Assembly (NCBI GenBank): GCA_029555925.1
Contig: JAKPQU010000622.1
Location: 1-29,815, forward strand
Source: Bacillota bacterium
GTDB taxonomy: Bacteria > Eremiobacterota > SpSt-956 > JAKJGF01
Length of the DNA: 29,815 nucleotides
Reading direction: 5' to 3'
Below, piece by piece: positions 24,752 to 29,815 of this stretch. Each line of letters begins with the position of its first letter. Position 1 is the first letter of the stretch. Under the pieces are notes generated by a model. That model worked only from the letters and a program-made list of their open reading frames with translations. It ran no database searches and was not told where the DNA came from. Position numbers and translations under genes: made by a program.

Positions 24752-26605
24752 ATGTCAGAGTTAATACAAAAAATAAGTGCTTCTCTGGTTAAGAAGTTTA
24801 AAGAAATTGCAAATCCAGATGAAAAAATACATTTTTGTATTGAAGGAGTCAAAGGGAATGCCCTAATAGGAACAAATAAGAAAGTCTATTCCATAACAAG
24901 CGGTTCATTCAAGGGTACACTCTGTTACTCCTATAGTTATGATAATATAATGGATATTAAAGTAATTCCTCCTTTACATGGTGATAATATTACCTTATCT
25001 ATAATACCTCAAAAAGAAGATAATAAAGAATTAAAACAGAGATTATACTTTCAACCGGACCAGAATAATTTACTCAAACAGATACTGGCCAAAATATCAT
25101 CACTCAGTAAAACGTTTACATATATAGAACCTATAAAAGAAATATCCCTTCATCAAAGTTCTAACGAATTTATTGTACCAATGAAGAATGTTCTTGGAAA
25201 GTTATATGAGAAACATGTAAAATCCTCTGAAAAAGTAGTTATTTGCATTTCTATAGGAGATCATCAGGGACTTGTATGTACCAGCGAACGTCTCCTAATA
25301 TTTAAAATTACCGAAGATAAAACATCTAAAATAGGTGTATTCCCTCTTGAAGAAATTGTAGACCTGGAATATTCCATAGGACTTGTAACAGGATACCTGC
25401 AAATTATTACGCCGAAAGTTAATGTCATTAAAAAGAAATTAAGAGAACAGGAACTTATAAATATTGATAATATTATATCTTTTGGTAAAAAAAATTATGG
25501 CGAACTTATGGAGGATGTGTCTAAAAGATTGGAAGTGCTTATTAAAAATGCCAGAAGAAAAACTGTATCTGACCACAGAGAAGAAGGAAAAATTATAGAA
25601 GATAAACAAAATATTGTGGAAGAAGAAATAGAGAAAGTAACACTCGAATATGCAGAGGAAACTGTCCCTGATATAGAAGAAATTGTTTCTAATCCGGTAA
25701 AGGAAGATATGCCTTCGCTGTATGAACTGGCACAGAAACTTTCAGAAGAAATAATAGACGAAATCAAGTCAGATGAACAATCTTTTTATTATTCCAGAGA
25801 CATAGTAAAACAGATTTCTCAGGAAGTCGTTAAACATTCTTTTCCGGAACTCATATCCAGCACCTTACCTGAGAATATTACAGAGCTGGTAATGAAATAT
25901 CTGGCTCAACGTAATGCAAAAAATGTACAGGACAGTGAGAATTCATCAGAAGTAATTCCGGAATTGAATGATTTTGATAATATAGAGATTGCAGAACTGG
26001 ATTTTGATGAATTTTTCATAGAATTAGATGAAAAACCTGAGGTTTCCCTAGAATCTGCTCGTACCACCCTGCCGGCAAATAAAATAAAGGCAGAAGCTTC
26101 AAAAGAAGAAAAAGTAAAGACTTCTGTAAAACCCGCACAGGCCGTCCAGACAACTGCAAATAAGGTAAAGCCAGTATCTTCCATGAAATCTATCGGAACG
26201 AAAGAGGCTAAATCTAAAGATAAAGGGAAGGTTTCTGCACAAAAAATTCCGGTTGTAGAAAAAAAGCTGGCAAATTTTACTGCACTTAAAAATATTTCTG
26301 CCGCTCTTCTGCTAGATGGCAAATATGGAACTATAGTCTGTAAATCCGTTGTAGAAGCTGTTAATTATGATAAGCCCTCCAGAGTTGCAAGTGATATTAT
26401 AAAAATTATCAAGTCTTCCAGAGAGGCTGCAAAAGGAAACTTTATCCCTCAGTGGAAAACGGAATATGAACATGGCATAGTTTATATAGAGGAAATTAAT
26501 TTGAATTATCTTCTTATGATTGTAGGAACAGAAAAAAGTAATTTTGCCACTCTCAAGATGTTTATAGAAAAACACAAGGAAGAATTAAAAAAAGAATTAC
26601 TTTAA
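24752..26605 (+). CDS. Tandem PH-like domain protein with roadblock/LC7-like C-terminus
   Basis: I choose ATG 24752 (617 aa) because the promoter lies within the upstream part of the frame; AGAGGA at 24734-24739 is a distant ribosome site. Two beta-rich segments with the bacterial PH-like look (about 26-110, ALIGTNKKVYSI; about 162-235, GLVCTSERLLIFKI ... LEEIVDLEY) are followed by an acidic linker. A helical segment around 335-385 (DIVKQISQEVVKHSFPELI) resembles the C-terminal helix of some response regulators. Then come a Lys/Pro/Ala-rich spacer and a roadblock/LC7-like domain (about 505-617, ending YLLMIVGTEKSNFATLKMFI). Roadblock proteins usually regulate small MglA-type GTPases; no GTPase gene is in the window. 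No signal peptide or membrane helix is seen, so it should be cytoplasmic. Confidence 0.65.
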   Translation: MSELIQKISASLVKKFKEIANPDEKIHFCIEGVKGNALIGTNKKVYSITSGSFKGTLCYSYSYDNIMDIKVIPPLHGDNITLSIIPQKEDNKELKQRLYFQPDQNNLLKQILAKISSLSKTFTYIEPIKEISLHQSSNEFIVPMKNVLGKLYEKHVKSSEKVVICISIGDHQGLVCTSERLLIFKITEDKTSKIGVFPLEEIVDLEYSIGLVTGYLQIITPKVNVIKKKLREQELINIDNIISFGKKNYGELMEDVSKRLEVLIKNARRKTVSDHREEGKIIEDKQNIVEEEIEKVTLEYAEETVPDIEEIVSNPVKEDMPSLYELAQKLSEEIIDEIKSDEQSFYYSRDIVKQISQEVVKHSFPELISSTLPENITELVMKYLAQRNAKNVQDSENSSEVIPELNDFDNIEIAELDFDEFFIELDEKPEVSLESARTTLPANKIKAEASKEEKVKTSVKPAQAVQTTANKVKPVSSMKSIGTKEAKSKDKGKVSAQKIPVVEKKLANFTALKNISAALLLDGKYGTIVCKSVVEAVNYDKPSRVASDIIKIIKSSREAAKGNFIPQWKTEYEHGIVYIEEINLNYLLMIVGTEKSNFATLKMFIEKHKEELKKELL

Positions 26606-26699
26606 TATATAAGAGAAAATTCTGACTGTGTCATAAATTTAGTGTACGACTCTATCGAAGCCTTATTTCATGGTACCTTTACACAAAATATCTTTATTC

Positions 26700-27533
26700 T
26701 CAAAATTCTTTCAGATTTTCAAAGAAAATTGCTTCTATTTTGAAATCACTCGTTTTATCCTGCATAATTACTTTTTCTATTTTATCTTCATCTTCTATAT
26801 AAGGAAACAGCTTTAAGACTCTATCAGAACCACGCACCGGCACTGTTTCGAAGAGATAACCATCCGGCATAGGCGGAAGTTGTTCGTAAAATTCCCTGTT
26901 CTTTTCAAGATCTATTTCTTCGTAAATATGTCCGTCCAGGGTTTTTATAGAAAATTTAAACCTGTTAAAATCTACGGAATTGGTTGAATTATTCCCTGCA
27001 TCTATTTGAAAACAGGACATGGAGAGATTGTTGAAATAGTCAAAGGACGGAGTGGCTATGGAAAAATTGAATATATCGTTTTTATAAAATCCATAATGAA
27101 AATAAGGAATCAAAGAGCATTTTTTCTGAAGCCTGTGAAGAGAAGCTATATGACTGGCAATATTTTTATCACCTGTCAGTTCGTAATATTCAGTATATAA
27201 CCTTATAGCTACAACAATAGCTTTATACTGTTCAAAACCATCTCTATCTGTAACAAAATCCTCCAGTGATTTTATGTGTTTCATATAGGCAAATCCGCCT
27301 GATACGGAGCTTACAGGATCCTGCGGAAGGTTACAATAGAAATTCATGTAATTATCAGATTTTATTACCAGTTCTTTTTTATCATTTACATCACTGTATC
27401 TAATAAAAGTATCTTCCAGTGTTTTTGCTTCTCTGAGTAACTGCAGTGTGTATTCACTGTCATAATACTGTGAAAAAGCTATGCCGCAGAGCATGAATGA
27501 AAATAATATTAGAGCAGACAGAATTTTTATCAT
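26700..27533 (-). CDS. Secreted protein of unknown function
   Basis: The product is 277 aa. It begins MIKILSALILFSFMLCGIAFSQ, a signal peptide with likely cleavage before Gln or one residue either side. The mature part is mixed alpha/beta with many aromatic and charged residues; I recognise no family, catalytic motif or repeat. GAGG precedes the ATG at the right distance. It starts 25 bases after the coiled-coil gene on the same strand and is probably its co-transcribed partner. It converges with the roadblock gene; the 94 bases between them show no clear terminator. Confidence 0.7.
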   Translation of the reverse strand: MIKILSALILFSFMLCGIAFSQYYDSEYTLQLLREAKTLEDTFIRYSDVNDKKELVIKSDNYMNFYCNLPQDPVSSVSGGFAYMKHIKSLEDFVTDRDGFEQYKAIVVAIRLYTEYYELTGDKNIASHIASLHRLQKKCSLIPYFHYGFYKNDIFNFSIATPSFDYFNNLSMSCFQIDAGNNSTNSVDFNRFKFSIKTLDGHIYEEIDLEKNREFYEQLPPMPDGYLFETVPVRGSDRVLKLFPYIEDEDKIEKVIMQDKTSDFKIEAIFFENLKEF

Positions 27534-27558
27534 AATAAACCTCGAAAATATCTTAATT

Positions 27559-28200
27559 TTAATATTTAGTCAGAGGATCCAGTTTGAGTAATTTTTCATC
27601 CATATCAAAATATGGCACTTTTATAGTCTGGGTTATAAAGTTGGTTATATAGCCGTTTGTTTTCTGTGGGTCAGGTATACCTCTGAGTTTATCTATTTCA
27701 AATTTCAGTTCCGCCGATCTTCTATTAAGCATTTTTATTTCTTCGAAACGGTTCAATAAATATTCTCTCAGCTTGTTATATTCATCTGCAAGCTGTAAGA
27801 TTTTCTCTGTAGCTTCAGTATATTCAGAGCATTTTCCTTCAACCTCTGCCACCTGAGCTGCATCAAGGTTCTGTCTTTTCTGTGCTGCCACTGCTTCCTG
27901 TAGCTGTTTTCTGAAGCTCAAAATTGTTTCCAATTCCTTATTTTCTTTTTTTATTTCTTCCGTATTATCTTTTAATTTCTGTCCGAGCTGTTTGACCTGT
28001 TCCTGGACTGCACTTCTCAATGAACCGTCCCTTGCCATGTCCGCTTCAATCCTTAAAAGGCCGAGCCTTGCTTCCAGGGCTTTTCTGTCTTCCTGTAGTT
28101 TCTGTATATTAATCCTTATAGACAATTCTTTTTCACCGATAGATTTTAACTTTTTTTCAGCAGAAAGTATTTGCTGGGCTATAGTCTGTTCAGAATCCAT
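27559..28200 (-). CDS. Coiled-coil protein of unknown function
   Basis: The product is 213 aa. Residues 1-175 are almost continuous heptad-like helix rich in Lys, Glu, Gln and Leu. The last 35 residues (GIPDPQKTNGYITNFITQTI onward) are different and may form a small binding tail. There is no signal peptide or membrane helix. AAGGAG precedes the start, and a strong promoter lies 39 bases upstream of the ATG. It heads a two-gene unit with the secreted protein. I do not recognise a family. Confidence 0.7.
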   Translation of the reverse strand: MDSEQTIAQQILSAEKKLKSIGEKELSIRINIQKLQEDRKALEARLGLLRIEADMARDGSLRSAVQEQVKQLGQKLKDNTEEIKKENKELETILSFRKQLQEAVAAQKRQNLDAAQVAEVEGKCSEYTEATEKILQLADEYNKLREYLLNRFEEIKMLNRRSAELKFEIDKLRGIPDPQKTNGYITNFITQTIKVPYFDMDEKLLKLDPLTKY

Positions 28201-28238
28201 AAAAAATCTCCTTTATAATAAAAATTTGCATAGAGTCA

Positions 28239-28267
28239 ATTATATCACGGGGACTGTCTATAATCAA
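28239..28267 (-). promoter_or_regulatory. Sigma70-type promoter of the coiled-coil/secreted-protein unit
   Basis: On the - strand TTGATT (28267-28262), a 17-base spacer and a perfect TATAAT (28244-28239). Transcription would start near 28232, about 32 bases before the ATG at 28200. It separates this unit from the HEAT gene upstream. Confidence 0.7.
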
Positions 28268-28296
28268 CAAGCTCTTGCCGGTAAAGAGAAGGGAAT

Positions 28297-29133
28297 TTAC
28301 GGTTTTGATAGGCTTATCAATTTATCGACGATTCCTTTTGATAATTTATTAACCTGTGTTTCCTGTTTCTTTAATATAATCTTAATGGCTTCATGAGATA
28401 ATTTTTTCAATAGTTCACTCTCTGCTTCTTTATAAAGTTCAGCCAGAGGAAGAATACATTCCTCTTTACCTGTTTTACTCAGAGCCTGTACGGCACATAT
28501 TTTGAGTTCCATATCCTCTTCTTTAAGTATATTTAACAGATGTTCCGTAGCTTTTTCATCACCGAGAAGGCCCAGGAATTCAATAGCCTGATCCCTGCAT
28601 AGAGAAGTTTTATCATTGAGTATCTCTATTAATGGCTCTACAGCACTGTAAGGGTCAATCTGAATCAATGCTTCTATCATACTTCTCATTAATAATATAT
28701 CATCTTCTTTAATGGCATCAATCAGATATTTCACTGCTTTCCTGTTCCCCATTTTGGCCAGAGCATCTATTGCACCCAGTCGAATAAAATAGAAAAAAGG
28801 ACTGTCATCTTTCAGCATCATGGCTATGTCATCTATAGCTTTTATATCTCCCAGCTCTCCGAGAGATATAAGAGCAGACATGATTACTCGTATATCAGGA
28901 TCTTTTAATTTTTCAATGATACATGTTACGGCTCCGTATTCCTTACGAGCTGCCAGCAAATCGACAGAAAATTTTCTTATTAACGGATCACTGTCATTCA
29001 GTGATTTAATCAGCAGGGGCGATACACTTTTATTCTTTGATTGTCTGAGTTGTAAATAAGATTGTTCTCTTGTTTTCTCATCGTTACTGGCAAGTAATTT
29101 TATTAAATAAATAATTTCTTCTTGCTGTTTCAT
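28297..29133 (-). CDS. Cytoplasmic HEAT-repeat protein
   Basis: I start it at ATG 29133 (278 aa, MKQQEEIIYLIKLLASNDEK). The frame runs on to an ATG at 29181, but that codon is part of a dispersed palindromic repeat (CCATGACCG on the + strand), so it is unlikely to be coding. The product is about seven to eight PBS-lyase-type HEAT repeats (SLNDSDPLIRKFSVDLLAA; MGNRKAVKYLIDAIKED; LGLLGDEKATEHLLNILKEED) and a basic tail. There is no signal peptide, unlike the larger HEAT protein at 11.6-13.4 kb. The ribosome site is poor. It probably acts as a protein-binding scaffold. Confidence 0.75.
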   Translation of the reverse strand: MKQQEEIIYLIKLLASNDEKTREQSYLQLRQSKNKSVSPLLIKSLNDSDPLIRKFSVDLLAARKEYGAVTCIIEKLKDPDIRVIMSALISLGELGDIKAIDDIAMMLKDDSPFFYFIRLGAIDALAKMGNRKAVKYLIDAIKEDDILLMRSMIEALIQIDPYSAVEPLIEILNDKTSLCRDQAIEFLGLLGDEKATEHLLNILKEEDMELKICAVQALSKTGKEECILPLAELYKEAESELLKKLSHEAIKIILKKQETQVNKLSKGIVDKLISLSKP

Positions 29134-29164
29134 ATTGTTCTGACTTCCGGGATTTATAAACTGC

Positions 29165-29230
29165 CATGACCGTCCGGCCACAACGAATAATGATGTTCTG
29201 TGCTCTCATCACCCATTACGCTTCTCATAT
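29165..29230 (+). repeat. Dispersed two-hairpin repeat, copy 3
   Basis: CCATGACCG opens the copy. TGACCG (29167-29172) faces CGGCCA (29175-29180), one mispair from a perfect stem. It ends CTTCTCATATAAACTGCC, running straight into copy 4, so copies 3 and 4 form a tandem pair. The second stem has decayed here. Inside are ATCACCCATTACG-type strings like those of the heptamer hairpin. Confidence 0.55.
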
Positions 29231-29237
29231 AAACTGC

Positions 29238-29310
29238 CATGACCGGAGCTGTCACAGGTAGATATGAGAATTTGCATTCAGTCAATCGTCAGACCTCATC
29301 ATTCTCATAT
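29238..29310 (+). repeat. Dispersed two-hairpin repeat, copy 4
   Basis: TGACCG-GAG-CTGTCA (29240-29254) forms hairpin 1 with one mispair. ATATGAGAAT (29262-29271) and ATTCTCATAT (29301-29310) form a perfect 10-bp stem with a 29-base loop. Order and spacing match copy 5 exactly. Confidence 0.8.
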
Positions 29311-29554
29311 AAATTACCTTTCTTTATAATATTATGAAATTATAGCACAGGAAATACAAGAATACAATGTGGTAAAGCGGGAGTAATTCCTGTATGAATA
29401 TAATTTCTTTTGCCTGGAATATGAGAGCCCTTCGGAAAAAACCGTACGATTGCGTTTAAAAATGACAGGTGATTTTATATACAATGGAAAAAGAAATTTA
29501 TCACAGAATATTCAGAGTGAAAAGTGAAAAGCCAGAGAATATTATACCAACAGA

Positions 29555-29627
29555 CATGACCGGAGCGGTCACAACCAAATATGAAAATCAACATCCAGTG
29601 AAGGTGCAAACTTCATCATTTTCATAT
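29555..29627 (+). repeat. Dispersed two-hairpin repeat, copy 5
   Basis: TGACCG (29557-29562), GAG, CGGTCA (29566-29571) form a perfect 6-bp stem. ATATGAAAAT (29579-29588) and ATTTTCATAT (29618-29627) form a perfect 10-bp stem with a 29-base loop. Compared with copy 4, one G-C pair has become A-T on both sides. The stretch 29311-29554 between copies 4 and 5 holds no credible gene. Confidence 0.8.
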
Positions 29628-29683
29628 AAAATTGCTTTAATTAAACCGAATAATTTGAATAATAGGTAAATACCGTCTACCTG

Positions 29684-29815
29684 CCTGATGCTCCTCCGAA
29701 AAAAATCTAAACTGGAACGTTTATAACAGTTACAGCTTATATCATGCTACTTTACATTATAATTCAATAAAATATACCTGTGCTGCCGTGATATTTTTTT
29801 CTCCGGAGCACCAGG
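29684..29815. repeat. Possible MITE or IS end pair at the window edge
   Basis: The 25 bases from 29684 (CCTGATGCTCC ... GAAAAAAAT) match the reverse complement of the last 25 bases of the window (CCTGGTGCTCC ... GAAAAAAAT) at 20 positions. The arms enclose about 80 bases without a gene. This could be a small non-autonomous element, or one end of something larger cut by the window. Confidence 0.45.

Noticed and set aside
29484..29669. Small + strand protein gene
   Set aside because: The frame runs through copy 5 of the dispersed repeat and has no good ribosome site. Its second half is repeat sequence, so coding is unlikely.

Overview
The window is an AT-rich, gene-dense stretch with no rRNA, tRNA or CRISPR array that I can see. 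It suggests an uncultured anaerobic bacterium. Fe-S flavoprotein redox enzymes point to anaerobic metabolism. Signal-peptide lipoproteins, a tandem-HEAT secreted protein, a Ser/Thr protein kinase and a roadblock-like protein point to a deep-branching, regulation-rich lineage. I cannot place the phylum from sequence alone. Good sigma70-type promoters and Shine-Dalgarno sites are visible, and TTG starts are used.

Region 1 (1-3912) is a mobile or decayed zone. It holds the C-terminal tail of a helix-turn-helix protein, a truncated small gene, an Rpn-type PD-(D/E)XK nuclease, a small lipoprotein, and a complete but dead insertion sequence (2216-3912). The IS has recognisable 17-bp inverted ends and a frameshifted transposase with a DUF6399-like C-terminus.

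Region 2 (4066-10226) is one + strand operon behind a strong promoter. It encodes a NuoE-like subunit, a NuoF-like subunit, and a 1236-residue fusion of NuoG-like ferredoxin, GltD/NfnB-like NADPH:FAD domain, many [4Fe-4S] motifs and a molybdopterin-oxidoreductase-like domain without the Sec/Cys metal ligand. No H-cluster motifs are present. The best reading is an electron-bifurcating NAD(H)/NADP(H)/ferredoxin transhydrogenase of the Stn (Sporomusa-type Nfn) kind, or a close relative.

Region 3 (10227-13480) is on the - strand. It is an operon of a secreted HEAT-repeat protein followed by an M48 metalloprotease lipoprotein, with an extended -10 promoter that places the HEAT gene start at a TTG.

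Region 4 (13956-26605) is a run of seven + strand genes with unusual domain combinations: an HTH/coiled-coil protein; a JAMM peptidase with a membrane helix and an NTF2-like domain; a small ferredoxin; a membrane-anchored TPR/Ser-Thr kinase; a TOTE-type primase-like protein fused to a RecA-like domain, both with altered catalytic residues; a beta-CASP nuclease with two tandem RNase II-type winged-helix modules; and a PH-like/roadblock-like protein. Several have their own promoters. Together they could form an undescribed regulatory or nucleic-acid-processing system.

Region 5 (26700-29133) is on the - strand: a HEAT-repeat protein, a coiled-coil protein and a secreted protein of unknown function.

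The intergenic spaces carry a dispersed two-hairpin repeat family (copies near 13.7, 14.9, 29.2 twice, and 29.6 kb). The second stem shows a compensatory base-pair change between two copies. There are also two hairpins built from 7-nt units and a possible MITE end at the right edge.
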